This document shows positions 1-9,336 of a DNA stretch of 64,000 nt, one piece after another. How positions within the stretch are numbered: the first letter of the stretch is position 1; the number at the start of each line of letters is the position of its first letter. Below the pieces are notes generated by a model that saw only the letters and a list, made by a program, of their open reading frames with translations, did no database searches and had not been told where the DNA came from. This stretch comes from UBA2166 sp964463965 (lineage in GTDB: Bacteria; Nitrospirota; Nitrospiria; Nitrospirales; UBA2166). The stretch is from assembly GCA_964463965.1 (NCBI GenBank), contig CAYXED010000004.1:124001-188000 (forward strand), in the 5' to 3' direction. The position numbers and the translations under genes are program-made.

Positions 1-333
1 GAGGTTTTGATCAATATTGTTCCATGAACACAGTATGCATAATGGAGTTAGCAGTGTGGTGAGTAGTACAAGGAGTAGACTGATTCCATCAACGCCCACG
101 CTGTAACTAGTGTTGAATGTGGGCATCCACGCAACTCGTTCTACAAACTGCATGCCATGAATAGACTGATCAAAGTTGCTCCAGAGGTAAAGTGCCGCAA
201 AAAGATCAAGGAGTGTTATTCCTAACGTTGTTTGGAGTACCGCGGTTTGGCTTTTAATAAAAGCGATGATCGCAATACCTATGATAGGAATAGTAATGAT
301 AACTGTGAGCAGATGCTCTGAGAAGAATTCCAC
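1..333 (-). CDS. NuoM-like proton-pumping membrane subunit (N-terminal part, runs off window)
   Basis: Reading the minus strand from a GTG at 333 gives an uninterrupted 111-codon frame to the window edge. The N-terminus has a hydrophobic helix, then a WMPTF..SY..GVDGISLLLVLLTT..TPLCIL segment. That is the hallmark N-terminal sequence of complex I subunit M (antiporter-like proton channel). AGGGA lies a short way upstream of the GTG and an in-frame TAG precedes it, so this start is well placed. It follows the NuoL-like gene in the same direction and closes, as far as visible, the DabA/Mrp/Nuo operon. No complex I catalytic subunits are visible, so it probably serves an ion-translocating module, not a classical NADH dehydrogenase. 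More subunits may lie beyond position 1. Confidence 0.82.
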   Translation of the reverse strand, partial: MEFFSEHLLTVIITIPIIGIAIIAFIKSQTAVLQTTLGITLLDLFAALYLWSNFDQSIHGMQFVERVAWMPTFNTSYSVGVDGISLLLVLLTTLLTPLCILCSWNNIDQNL

Positions 334-393
334 TATTTTTTTCCCTGCATCGAGTGTATTAGAGCGTTCTCAATTAGCACTCACTCGCAACAA

Positions 394-2394
394 TCAAAAC
401 CTTAGAAAATAGAAGCAGCCTATTGACAACGTAAGCCAAAAAACTATCAATATCATTTGATGTTTGATGAGCGAATGGTCGACCTTATAGATCGTCTTAG
501 CTGCATGGGAGGTTTTGTTACCAACACCATTAGTGACACGGTTAATTGTCCTCATTTCGACGATTTGCCATAGTTTGTAGGCGTCATTGATAACTATTTT
601 CCCAATACCGTTCACGGCACGATCAATACCTTGAATTTCAACCACTTGCATGAGCCAGTGGGAAAGCTTCAATGTTGGTTTTACAATGACCGTATTGTAA
701 ATCTCATCAATATACAATCTATTAAGACATAGGACATAAGCTGTTTTTAAAAGGATGGGAAACCACTTTGTTTTTTTACCTGTGTTGGTGTTGAGATAAT
801 ATGCAGCGGCCCACCCTGCCGTTGCGGCTCCAATTCCAATACCTACCCACAGTAAACTTGTTGTCGGGTGAATTACGTTAACTGAATTGTCTGTTTGTGG
901 TGATAAAACTGGAATGAGCATTTCAGATATCCCATTCCATGCCAGTGAGAGCACTATGCCAGACCCCATTATAGCACTTAAAATAGTTAGTATGGTCTTC
1001 ACTGCCATTATTTTTGGCGTTGGAGACATGGCGTGTTGTGACAAAGAGGCCCATTCCCTTGACACAGGGTTTTTAGAAATCGATGTAATAAGATGGTAAA
1101 GATAGTACGCAGTAAAAAATACGGTGATTCCTGTGAGAAAGAGGAAGGATAGTCCTGCCGGATGAGAAAAATTTGCTACCCACAATTTTTCGTATGGTCC
1201 CGAAAACAGTATGACTGGTGGAATTAGAGCTAAGACCAGTGCTTGAAAAGAGAGATGCCCTGGTGGTTTTGAGGTATCGTGAGTCTCATAGTGCTTTTCA
1301 GAAAACTGTATCGTATTACCGGTTGAGAGAAATAGATAGGCTTTGAATGCTCCATGGGAAAGCAAATGAAATGTAGCAGCTATGAAGGCACCTACACCAC
1401 AGGCGAACATCATAAACCCAAGTTGACTAATTGTAGAAAATGCAAGAATCCGTTTAATATCGGTTTGAGTAAGTGCAACTATAGCCCCAACGAGAGCAGT
1501 TATTCCTCCCACAAATGCAATGAATGTGAGCACAGATGGTGTGAGTGAGAACATGGGACTTAGTCTAATTATGAGATACACTCCTGCATTTACCATGGTG
1601 GCCGCATGTATTAGCGCAGATACAGGCGTTGGAGCCTCCATTGCAGACGGTAACCAACCTTGGAATGGAAATTGAGCCGATTTTCCCATCGCACCGATGA
1701 ATAGAAAAAAACAAATTATAGTTAAAACAGAAACATGCCATTCTCCACCAAACGAGCCTGCTAGGTTGATGGTATGAGTCGAAACTTCAGGGGCTAATGA
1801 GATGATTTTCCCTATATGAAGTGTCCCAAAAGCTCCAAAAGTTAGCACGATTCCAAACAATAGCCCTATATCAGCGAAGGCATTTACAAGAAATGCTTTT
1901 GTCGCTGCACGTATTGCAGATGGCCGTTCTGACCAGAAACCAATTAACAAATATGAGCAAATACTCATTATTTCCCAGAACACAAATAGACCAAATAGAT
2001 TGTTGCTTAATATCACCATAATCATGGAAAAGGTGAACAAGGTAATCAAACCAAAAAATTTTGCGTGTCTAGCATCTCCCTGCATATAACGGGAAGAATA
2101 CATATGAACTAATAAACTGATTCCAGTTACTAGGAGTAAAAGAAGAATGGAAAGGCGGTCAAAATATAGAGTGATATCAACGCTAAATGTTCCTAGATGT
2201 ATTAATTGGTATAGTGTGATATCGATTGAGCCGTTTCGAAGGATGTCAATACACGCTATAACAGAAAGTACAAACGAAGCTGTGATCGCAGGGACACTGA
2301 TATGCTGGCTTCGCTCCTTAAGCCATCGGCTCCCTATAAAAATTACAAAAAATGCAATGAGCGGAAAAGTTGGAATGAGGATGTATGGCGACAT
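394..2394 (-). CDS. NuoL/DabB-like proton-translocating membrane subunit
   Basis: A 666-residue polytopic protein of the proton-conducting membrane transporter family (PF00361). The central part carries GKSAQFPFQGWLPSAMEAPTP followed by VSALIHAATMVNAGVY, the signature of NuoL/MrpA-N subunits, including the channel Lys. The C-terminus has a long amphipathic stretch and a last transmembrane helix, as in NuoL. Three bases separate it from the MrpD gene upstream. The cluster has no full-length MrpA; this protein corresponds to the MrpA N-terminal part and could also be the DabB partner of the DabA encoded at the head of the operon. Which role applies cannot be decided from sequence alone. Confidence 0.88.
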   Translation of the reverse strand: MSPYILIPTFPLIAFFVIFIGSRWLKERSQHISVPAITASFVLSVIACIDILRNGSIDITLYQLIHLGTFSVDITLYFDRLSILLLLLVTGISLLVHMYSSRYMQGDARHAKFFGLITLFTFSMIMVILSNNLFGLFVFWEIMSICSYLLIGFWSERPSAIRAATKAFLVNAFADIGLLFGIVLTFGAFGTLHIGKIISLAPEVSTHTINLAGSFGGEWHVSVLTIICFFLFIGAMGKSAQFPFQGWLPSAMEAPTPVSALIHAATMVNAGVYLIIRLSPMFSLTPSVLTFIAFVGGITALVGAIVALTQTDIKRILAFSTISQLGFMMFACGVGAFIAATFHLLSHGAFKAYLFLSTGNTIQFSEKHYETHDTSKPPGHLSFQALVLALIPPVILFSGPYEKLWVANFSHPAGLSFLFLTGITVFFTAYYLYHLITSISKNPVSREWASLSQHAMSPTPKIMAVKTILTILSAIMGSGIVLSLAWNGISEMLIPVLSPQTDNSVNVIHPTTSLLWVGIGIGAATAGWAAAYYLNTNTGKKTKWFPILLKTAYVLCLNRLYIDEIYNTVIVKPTLKLSHWLMQVVEIQGIDRAVNGIGKIVINDAYKLWQIVEMRTINRVTNGVGNKTSHAAKTIYKVDHSLIKHQMILIVFWLTLSIGCFYFLRF

Positions 2395-2397
2395 AAA

Positions 2398-3867
2398 TTA
2401 AAACCCTATAGGCATTGCAGTTTTTTGAAGAATGGTGATGATACGGTCACTGAAAATACCTAGGGCAATAATTGTGATTGAAAGCACACTCATACCGAAA
2501 CGCATAGAAAATGGTGCTTGTATATGTATTGGCTGCTCTGGTTGAAGCGAGCTCACGACAAGTGGACGAATAATCCTCAAGAAATAGGCCATAGTTAATA
2601 TGGTAGCAATGGTAATAGTAAATACTGCAATGTAATTGCCTGCTTTTAGGGCACCCAGAAGGATGTACCATTTTCCAAAGAAACCTCCAGTGGGTGGAAC
2701 ACCAACCATCGATAACGCAACCACAATTAATGCTGTTAGTGTGAGGGGTATTTGCCCTCTGAGGCGGGATAGCTCGTGGATATATCGCACACCTCCATAG
2801 TAGAATATGGCCCCGGCGATAAAAAATAGGACAGTCTGCATTACCATTTCTGTGAGTAAATAGAAAACTCCACCCAGAAACCCCTCTGTATTTCCCATTG
2901 CTATGCCCATTACAATGAGGCCAAGATGAGAAATGCCCGCATAAGCGAAGATTCGTTTAATTTCAAGCTGTGTTAGTGCAAGAAATGCTCCGATGAGCAT
3001 CGTTAACGCACCTGCTAATCCCGTGAAAAAGAGAACAGGCAGGTGATGTAAAGATGTTTCTGTACCTATCATCCAGTAAATGATTCTAAGTATTGCAAAA
3101 AGTGCAACTTTTGTGACCAGTGGCGCGATAATTGGAGTAATAGCATCAGGGGCATTGCTATAGGCATCAGGGAGCCAGGTGTGAAGTGGAACGAGAGCCA
3201 TTTTTATTCCTAGCCCAACAAATATAAAAATAATTCCTATGACAACCGTTTTGGACTCCATGAGACTTGGCAATCTTTGTCCTATATCGGCAATGTTGAG
3301 TGATCCAGTTGCAGAGTAAATATATGCTACTCCAAGAAGGTATAGCGAGGCTCCAATTGTTCCGACGATGAGATACCTAAATGCAGCAATTACGGCACGT
3401 CCTCCAGCAACACCGATCAAAGCGTAGCTGCAGAGTGAGGCAACCTCAAGAAACACAAACAAATTGAAAAGATCAGCAGCGAGAATCATTCCAGCAAGCG
3501 ATGCTACAAGCATCAGGATCATTGTGTGCCATGGGACGATTCTTCTCCCCAGATGTTTTGAAGTGAGTGGGCCAGCATATGCAAGTGCAATGAGGGATAA
3601 TGAGCTTAATGCGACTAGCATGATACCGCTTAGGCCATCGACAACCCATTCGATACCTATTGGGGGAGGCCAACCACTTAACGCATAGTGAATTGTCCCA
3701 TTGCGAACTACTTCGTTATATATTGAGAGTGAAGCGATGTTCATACCTGCCAGTGCCGTTAGTGCAAGAGGTCTGCAGGCAGACTCCTGTCGCAACCCAA
3801 TCATTGGGATGGTAATTGCCGCAAAGAGTGGAATTAGTACAATGAGAACTAGCATGTCACCGGGCAC
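2398..3867 (-). CDS. mrpD: MrpD-like Na+/H+ antiporter subunit D
   Basis: 489 residues with about fourteen hydrophobic helices, of the PF00361 family. The segment GIKMALVPLHTWLPDAYSNA is the MrpD/NuoN-type channel motif with its conserved Lys, and LAADLFNLFVFLEV..CSYALI is the other typical helix. MrpD is one of the two large antiporter-like subunits of Mrp complexes and carries an ion path across the membrane. Its GTG at 3867 overlaps the end of mrpC; an ATG at 3855, two bases past the mrpC stop, is an equally reasonable start. Translational coupling along the operon is likely. Confidence 0.9.
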   Translation of the reverse strand: MPGDMLVLIVLIPLFAAITIPMIGLRQESACRPLALTALAGMNIASLSIYNEVVRNGTIHYALSGWPPPIGIEWVVDGLSGIMLVALSSLSLIALAYAGPLTSKHLGRRIVPWHTMILMLVASLAGMILAADLFNLFVFLEVASLCSYALIGVAGGRAVIAAFRYLIVGTIGASLYLLGVAYIYSATGSLNIADIGQRLPSLMESKTVVIGIIFIFVGLGIKMALVPLHTWLPDAYSNAPDAITPIIAPLVTKVALFAILRIIYWMIGTETSLHHLPVLFFTGLAGALTMLIGAFLALTQLEIKRIFAYAGISHLGLIVMGIAMGNTEGFLGGVFYLLTEMVMQTVLFFIAGAIFYYGGVRYIHELSRLRGQIPLTLTALIVVALSMVGVPPTGGFFGKWYILLGALKAGNYIAVFTITIATILTMAYFLRIIRPLVVSSLQPEQPIHIQAPFSMRFGMSVLSITIIALGIFSDRIITILQKTAMPIGF

Positions 3868-4231
3868 GCAGTTCTTCTAAAATTTCATCTTCGTTTAACG
3901 TTCCATACTCCTTATAAATTTTCACTGCCATCGCTAGAGCTACACCTAATGTACTGACTCCGACAACAATTGCGGTGAGCATAAGCATTTGTGGCAGTGG
4001 GTTTGCATAGTCTGTAGGGTCGATTACTGCATCTGTTGTGTGGAGAACTGGGATAGTGCTTCCTGTTTTCGTACCTAACGTCACAAATAGAAAGATAACA
4101 CTAGTTTGCACAAGGTACATGCCTATTAATTTTCTAATAAAGTTGTGATGTACCACCATTAAGTAAAGTCCCCAGATGAAGATAACGGTGAAGGCGATGA
4201 TATGAGGACGTTCAATCCATGTTTCAATCAT
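3857..4231 (-). CDS. mrpC: MrpC-like antiporter subunit C (NuoK homologue)
   Basis: About 124 residues with three hydrophobic helices; NPLPQMLMLTAIVVGVS is the MrpC/NuoK signature that includes the helix-3 region. I place the start at the ATG at 4231 (sequence MIETWIERPH) because a GGAG lies about 9 bases before it. An earlier ATG at 4273 would add 14 residues inside mrpB. The product is a small membrane subunit of the Mrp-type complex. It overlaps mrpB by eight bases, as expected in a tightly coupled operon. The length is a little above the usual 110-115 residues because of a charged C-terminal tail. Confidence 0.88.
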   Translation of the reverse strand: MIETWIERPHIIAFTVIFIWGLYLMVVHHNFIRKLIGMYLVQTSVIFLFVTLGTKTGSTIPVLHTTDAVIDPTDYANPLPQMLMLTAIVVGVSTLGVALAMAVKIYKEYGTLNEDEILEELRAR

Positions 4232-4676
4232 TCGAGTGGCTCCGGTTAGTTGGGAGAGAAAGACTGTAAACAATTGAAATTGATGTGACCGCGACGTCGA
4301 TCGCTACACCAAGTTGTGTAAAAACAATGCCGAGTGAACGAATATCTGGAGTATCAAGCATTGGAAGTGGAATAGCAGCATAGTTGAGAAACTGTCCGGC
4401 AAAGATCATACACAGTCCCCCAACTCCAGCAAAAATTATCAAACCGAGACCGTCGACTTGAAACGCAATGCGGGAAAGAATATGTTGCGAAGTGTCATTT
4501 GCACCAAAGACTAAGAATGAGAGAATGAGACTTGCTCCAAATATCACTCCACCCACAAAGCCTCCACCAGGACCGTATTGTCCGAAAAACAAAACATATA
4601 GTGCAAATAGTTGGATGATTGGTAGTAAAGTGCGAGTGAGGGTTTGAACAATCAGGCTGTCGTGGGGAAGAATCAT
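4224..4676 (-). CDS. mrpB: MrpB-like antiporter subunit B
   Basis: 150 residues of the MnhB family (PF04039). The motif GQYGPGGGFVGGVIFGAS is diagnostic, with four hydrophobic helices around it. The start is set at the ATG at 4676: it overlaps the upstream stop as ATGA and has GGAGG eight bases before it. The alternative ATG at 4691 would lie before this ribosome binding site. The protein is a membrane subunit of the Mrp complex, placed directly after the MbhD/MbhE-like gene, which matches the order of the MrpA C-terminus and MrpB in canonical operons. Confidence 0.9.
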   Translation of the reverse strand: MILPHDSLIVQTLTRTLLPIIQLFALYVLFFGQYGPGGGFVGGVIFGASLILSFLVFGANDTSQHILSRIAFQVDGLGLIIFAGVGGLCMIFAGQFLNYAAIPLPMLDTPDIRSLGIVFTQLGVAIDVAVTSISIVYSLSLPTNRSHSND

Positions 4677-5209
4677 GGGTTTTGCCTCCACAGTAGTAAC
4701 GCTGCAGCAATTCCTGCGGAAAAAATCATGGCTGTTTCAATAAGGGTGTCGAATGCCCGGTAATCCATTAATACAGACGCCACAACGTTTGGCGTGTTTG
4801 TGTCTATAAGGCTCTGTGTTAAATAAGTTGGAGAAATGTGAACATTTGGTGGTGAGTTCGGTGACCCAAGTGACGGAAGATCTGAAGCGGTAGACATCAA
4901 AATTCCTCCTAGTAGACATAAACCCAAGACCCCTACCCAGGATGGATAAGGGTTTTGTCGTTCGACATCATCGGTGAGAGCGTTTGTTTGGAAGAGCGTA
5001 ATTAGGAAAAATACTGTTGAGAGCCCAGCTCCTACTACTGCTTCCATAAATGCTACATCTACAGCGCCAATGAGAGCCCAGGTTATTGCCAAGACAAAAC
5101 CATATGATCCGAGTACAAGGACTGCACTAATCAGGTCTCGAATTAGGATAGCTCCAGCTGCGGTAAGGACAAGCAGAACGAGTAACATGGTCGTGGATAG
5201 AATTGTCAT
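4673..5209 (-). CDS. MbhD/MbhE-like subunit (detached MrpA C-terminal domain)
   Basis: 178 residues. The N-terminal half (about 1-85) has three helices with DLISAVLVLGSYGFVLAITW and DVAFMEAVVGAG, matching the MbhD/DUF4040 family. The C-terminal half (about 130-178) has VVASVLMDYRAFDTLIETAM, matching the MbhE segment, followed by a last helix. In MrpA these two segments form the C-terminus behind the NuoL-like domain. Here they are a separate gene, and the NuoL-like domain is encoded elsewhere in the operon, as in the hydrogenase-linked Mbh/Mbx arrangement. The gene overlaps mrpG by four bases and mrpB by four bases. Confidence 0.82.
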   Translation of the reverse strand: MTILSTTMLLVLLVLTAAGAILIRDLISAVLVLGSYGFVLAITWALIGAVDVAFMEAVVGAGLSTVFFLITLFQTNALTDDVERQNPYPSWVGVLGLCLLGGILMSTASDLPSLGSPNSPPNVHISPTYLTQSLIDTNTPNVVASVLMDYRAFDTLIETAMIFSAGIAAALLLWRQNP

Positions 5210-5550
5210 GGTAATTCTCGTGTGTGCCCATTTGGGTTTTCAGAAACCACTTTATCTGTTTGAGAAGATTGAGGTCTTATCCCTGCTCGGAATGCTGCTC
5301 TAACTGTCGCATGTGAGATAACTGGGTTTAATATCAGTATGAGCGCTAGGACTATAATGATTTTGATAGTGTTTAGTGATAGACCGTGATGAATTCCTAG
5401 ACCGGATAAAACAAGCAATGCACCAAGAGTGTCAGTTAAGCTAAGAGCATGTGATCGTGAAAAAATATCAGGGAAACGGATGATACCAATCGCTCCCACA
5501 GTAAGAAAAAACATGCCCACTAGAACTGTGATGACAACGATGTTCTCCAT
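5206..5550 (-). CDS. mrpG: MrpG-like antiporter subunit G
   Basis: 114 residues of the PhaG/MnhG/YufB family (PF03334). It has GAIGIIRFPDIFSRSHALSLTDT, the family signature, with three hydrophobic helices and a hydrophilic C-terminal tail. It overlaps the MbhD/E gene by ATGG-type coupling and abuts mrpF, whose stop shares a base with its ATG. The product is a small structural subunit of the Mrp complex. Nothing in the sequence looks degenerate. Confidence 0.9.
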   Translation of the reverse strand: MENIVVITVLVGMFFLTVGAIGIIRFPDIFSRSHALSLTDTLGALLVLSGLGIHHGLSLNTIKIIIVLALILILNPVISHATVRAAFRAGIRPQSSQTDKVVSENPNGHTRELP

Positions 5551-5816
5551 TATGTAGCCCGTCTCTGTTCAAGGTATTTTGCTACGGCTAGCGCACCGAC
5601 GAGATTGAGTAGTGCGTAGCCCGTGGAAATATCTACAAACATGTCTACACGGTCATAAAGAGTTCCGATCACAACCAACAAAATTATGGCCTTCGTTGAA
5701 ATTCCATTAAGCCCTAGTAATCGGTCAAATACAGTGGGACCTCGCACCACACGGTAGAGATAAACCAGCATGAGAACAACGAGTTGAACAAAAATGAAAA
5801 AAAATAATTCTTGCAT
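5550..5816 (-). CDS. mrpF: MrpF-like antiporter subunit F
   Basis: 88 residues with three hydrophobic helices. YRVVRGPTVFDRLLGLNGIS is the MrpF (PF04066) signature. The ATG at 5816 overlaps the mrpE stop as TAATG, a strong sign of translational coupling. It sits in the usual E-F-G order of Mrp operons. MrpF is a small membrane subunit implicated in ion or bile-salt efflux in other bacteria; here it is presumably part of the same membrane complex as its neighbours. Confidence 0.9.
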   Translation of the reverse strand: MQELFFFIFVQLVVLMLVYLYRVVRGPTVFDRLLGLNGISTKAIILLVVIGTLYDRVDMFVDISTGYALLNLVGALAVAKYLEQRRAT

Positions 5817-6301
5817 TAAGAGTTCCGATCCTCACCAAATGCCCGAGCAATCTTTTGTTCCATTAGTCCTGAGGTGACATCGGTGGTCATATCCATATTA
5901 AGAGTATGTATGATGAGTTCTGTTGATGACACTTCAACAGTGATTGTCCCTGGTGTAAGTGTTATGGAGTTTCCTAATAGAGCGATTGCGCGGTGATCCT
6001 TGAGGTTAAATTTATATGTAAACAGTGTGGGGGCAATTGGTGGTGTGGGAGTAAGAGTGGTTTTTGTGATCTTGAGGCTGCTTAAAATAATGCGTAAAAA
6101 GAGCCATGGAAGATAGAGAAGCACCTGAACCAATGGAAACATTTGAGAAGAAGAGCCGTGGCGTCCAACGTTAAGGAGAGTAATGATCAGCGAACAAATA
6201 ATCCCCAAAACGATGTGATAGGCATTGGTTGTTCCAGAAAGTAACATCCACAACGTGAAGAGAAGTATTGTTTGAAGAACAACTTTTGTAAAAAACGTCA
6301 T
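5816..6301 (-). CDS. mrpE: MrpE-like antiporter subunit E
   Basis: 162 residues of the MnhE family (PF01899). Two or three N-terminal helices are followed by a soluble domain with GNSITLTPGTITVEV, the family signature. I start it at the ATG at 6301, two bases after the dabA stop; a longer frame from 6343 would overlap dabA by 40 bases and adds non-conserved residues. It is the first Mrp gene after dabA, which links the carbon-uptake protein and the antiporter transcriptionally. Confidence 0.88.
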   Translation of the reverse strand: MTFFTKVVLQTILLFTLWMLLSGTTNAYHIVLGIICSLIITLLNVGRHGSSSQMFPLVQVLLYLPWLFLRIILSSLKITKTTLTPTPPIAPTLFTYKFNLKDHRAIALLGNSITLTPGTITVEVSSTELIIHTLNMDMTTDVTSGLMEQKIARAFGEDRNS

Positions 6302-6303
6302 CG

Positions 6304-9300
6304 TTATGTCTTCACCTCTGAGTCTTCCAAAAGCTGACTCCACGTTCCGCCTGGATGGTATTGATGAAATGTATTTGTATCAGAATCGAGTGCCAAAAGG
6401 TGCAACCATTGATTATTAAAGTAATGTTGAAGAACCGTATGCCGATCAATAATACTTAAAATTCGTTTCGTTGGGGCTTGAATGATTACGAGTAGACGCA
6501 TGGGTTCGTGATAGGGAGCTTTTCCATCATTGACCGTCTGCAATGGAAAGCCAGTTTGCAGATCGCTTTGAGTGCCCAACATCACGCCAATTTTTCCGAC
6601 CACATTGTGGAGCACCTTACTCCCACTACCGTAAACCCAAGGGTCAGCAGTCGAGAAATAATATTGGTAGCTAATCCATTCTGCAACCACTAAAGGAGCG
6701 GTCATGATTATCTCGAGTGCTTCTCCCTTCTGGTCTTGATCGTCGTGATAATTATGCAAAAATGTTCGCCCATCCAATTGTAATTCAGTAGTTAGGGAGC
6801 GTTTTCCTATGATCATGGACGCATTGCCTGAAAGACCCCATTCTGGTCTCACTTGAGCCCAGTCGCAACTGCGACTCATCACATGAGCCGTTGCATCATC
6901 CGGATCAGAAACAGCAGGTGCATTAGGTAGACGTTTTAGCCGTTCCATCGCTACATGTTTTCCTGCCACTTTGAGAGCTCTTTCAAGTTGATCAATATCA
7001 ACCTGATGTGTTTCTGGAATGTCGTTGTGGTCGAGTAACCGGACCTCGTCAATTGTCGTATCATGTTGACCAGCGACAAACCATGTATCGTCTGGAATTT
7101 TTATGCCGCGAGATTGCATTTCCCCGCGAACTTGTGGGTTATTAGCCATTTGGGTTAGAACGCGAGCGTTGGGGCCTCCATGGCTTCCGCCACAAGCACC
7201 ACAATCAAGGGCTGCTGCGTAGGGATTATTGTCGGTTGTACTCCCATGTCCACAAAAGAGAACAATGCGTGCAATATTTTGAGTCAAGCCAGTTAACCGT
7301 AGTCCGTTTTCAACCATTTGTGCTTGTTCTTGAAGCGTAAACCCATACGGTATGGACGGAGTTTTTTTCGTTTCTTCCTGAGTGTGTTCAGTTTGTGTCT
7401 CAATAGGGATCACTGTTGAGAGATAAGGGAGAAAATATTTGTGTATCCAGCCTGAAAGCTTCCGGTATGGTCGTTGTGCTATTGTTTTTCCAAGCAACAT
7501 CAAACCAAACAAAAAACCTAAAATATCAACAAGGACGTAGGATGTAAGTGGATGACTTTTAAGTGTATGAAATAGCTGATGCCCAAGATTATTCCACATA
7601 GAACCAACTACGAAATGTTCGATATTTTGTCCCTTGCGAGGAATTTCTACCACGCTCTTCTTTGGCGAGAATAGTACTGGGCAAAGGGGCAGGACCTCCT
7701 CTTTTTCCAGGGACTTGTAGTAAATTGGAGCACCAAAAAACCCTGCATATCCTGCCGTTTCATAGTTGCCTTGAGCTTCTAGGTGACGACGAAACGGCTC
7801 TGAGCGCACGTCGATGCAGAATGTTGCTTGAGCATCCGGGCGACGTTCATTGGAGGATGCTGAGAGTGCCCGTCGTGTTTTCAGACGTGAAAGCAGCTGG
7901 TTTCTATAGTGGCGTTCATGCGCACATAGCCACACTGGACCATGTTGCTCTAGAGGGAACTCATTGAGCCATTGAATTATTTTGCATGCGTCTTCTGGAA
8001 CTATCCATTGGAACTCTTCGATGGAGAGCCCAAGAAATTGAATGATGTGAAAAAAACGCCACGCATCGTGGCAAATTTTCGTCATATTTTGATCTGCACC
8101 TGTCTCGGTCTGCTCAACATGCTTTTGATCTTCTATTGTGTCAAGAGCTTTGAGGGTCCCATTACATCCGAGATCTTGCTCGCAAATGGCTTGTATTAGT
8201 GTGGCTTCATAGAAAAGGCGTACCGCAAGATAATGTACAAGGGTGATTGGATATTGGGCTTGTGGCAAGTATTCAGGTTTTTCACTCCTCCATCTTATAA
8301 AGCCAGCCCATCCAGGGAGTTGTGCCATATGACGTGTGAGATATTCTTGCCAATGAGTCTCTGGAATCCCAAGCTCAGTCAATGTTCGAATTATGAAGGT
8401 TTCAGGGTGAGGACATTCTTCTTTGATTTTTGTATAGCGATTATTCGCACCAATGAATTTGGTAGAAAAGTCTCTTTGGGAACACTGACGCCACGCTTCG
8501 TAAAAGCCATGTTCGCGATCTGGCATTTTCCAATCTGACAACCCTTCATCGAGGAAGGCTGCGCACCACTTCGCCATTTGGTCGTTAATGTGTTCGACAA
8601 CGTTGATTTTGGTAAGATGGTGTACACGCTCTCCCAAAGTTTTTACAAGCCCGGTAGCCCCTTGTTCTTGGGTAGTAGCTCTGTCATTCCCTTGATTGGT
8701 TGTGCTTAACTCAATTTCAGAGGCAGCAAGTTTGTCATTGCTGTTATCGAACATTGCTTCGCCAAAAGGATCACGGCATTCGAAAATGTGTAGTGTATGC
8801 TTCCAGAGTGAAGTGACAAAATGGGACTCTGATGTTTTTTCTGTTAGCAGAGCTTGTGTGTGCTTAGGAACGTTCTCTCTAAAACGCGATACGCCATATG
8901 TGTTTTTTACTTTCCAGAGGAATAGTTCTGGATCGATAACTTCAAAACCGTGGACCAGATGGAGCAACATAATTTCTTGTTTGGTGATGATACGGGGTCC
9001 AACTTGAATCGTATGTTTTAGATCATTTTCGTTGATATTGAAGGCAAGAGAGTGCTTTAGATCATCTAAGGTAATTTGCCCTTTCGTTAGCAGCTCTCTG
9101 TACTGTTCATTAGGGAGGTAGCCTCTACCTCCAGTGAGGTCACCCGCACGACGTATTGCGTCGTAAAAGGAAATGTTTTCATAGCCCATAAGAGGGTTTC
9201 TAGAAGCAAACATCCGCATCGGCCAGTTGAATGCAATGGACTCACTGGCAAGGCGGACTTTCTCCGATAACTCCTCACGCGAGAGGTGAGAGGGTTCTGC

Positions 9301-9336
9301 TCTAGTATTTTCTTTCAGTTCGGCTTTCAAAAGCAT
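6304..9336 (-). CDS. dabA: DabA-like inorganic carbon transport subunit (DUF2309)
   Basis: About 1010 residues of the DabA/UPF0753 family (DUF2309, PF10070). Two sites match the beta-carbonic-anhydrase-like zinc centre of DabA: a Cys-x-Asp in FCIDVRSEP near residues 504-506, and a His and Cys 15 residues apart in GHGSTTDNNPYAAALDCGACGG near residues 696-711. In known DAC systems DabA works with the NuoL-like DabB to drive CO2 hydration inside the cell, powered by a cation gradient. Here DabA heads an Mrp/Nuo-type operon, not a simple dabBA pair. The ATG at 9336 is chosen over the TTG at 9342. At about 1000 residues it is longer than the Halothiobacillus type, but long DUF2309 proteins are common. 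Confidence 0.9.
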   Translation of the reverse strand: MLLKAELKENTRAEPSHLSREELSEKVRLASESIAFNWPMRMFASRNPLMGYENISFYDAIRRAGDLTGGRGYLPNEQYRELLTKGQITLDDLKHSLAFNINENDLKHTIQVGPRIITKQEIMLLHLVHGFEVIDPELFLWKVKNTYGVSRFRENVPKHTQALLTEKTSESHFVTSLWKHTLHIFECRDPFGEAMFDNSNDKLAASEIELSTTNQGNDRATTQEQGATGLVKTLGERVHHLTKINVVEHINDQMAKWCAAFLDEGLSDWKMPDREHGFYEAWRQCSQRDFSTKFIGANNRYTKIKEECPHPETFIIRTLTELGIPETHWQEYLTRHMAQLPGWAGFIRWRSEKPEYLPQAQYPITLVHYLAVRLFYEATLIQAICEQDLGCNGTLKALDTIEDQKHVEQTETGADQNMTKICHDAWRFFHIIQFLGLSIEEFQWIVPEDACKIIQWLNEFPLEQHGPVWLCAHERHYRNQLLSRLKTRRALSASSNERRPDAQATFCIDVRSEPFRRHLEAQGNYETAGYAGFFGAPIYYKSLEKEEVLPLCPVLFSPKKSVVEIPRKGQNIEHFVVGSMWNNLGHQLFHTLKSHPLTSYVLVDILGFLFGLMLLGKTIAQRPYRKLSGWIHKYFLPYLSTVIPIETQTEHTQEETKKTPSIPYGFTLQEQAQMVENGLRLTGLTQNIARIVLFCGHGSTTDNNPYAAALDCGACGGSHGGPNARVLTQMANNPQVRGEMQSRGIKIPDDTWFVAGQHDTTIDEVRLLDHNDIPETHQVDIDQLERALKVAGKHVAMERLKRLPNAPAVSDPDDATAHVMSRSCDWAQVRPEWGLSGNASMIIGKRSLTTELQLDGRTFLHNYHDDQDQKGEALEIIMTAPLVVAEWISYQYYFSTADPWVYGSGSKVLHNVVGKIGVMLGTQSDLQTGFPLQTVNDGKAPYHEPMRLLVIIQAPTKRILSIIDRHTVLQHYFNNQWLHLLALDSDTNTFHQYHPGGTWSQLLEDSEVKT

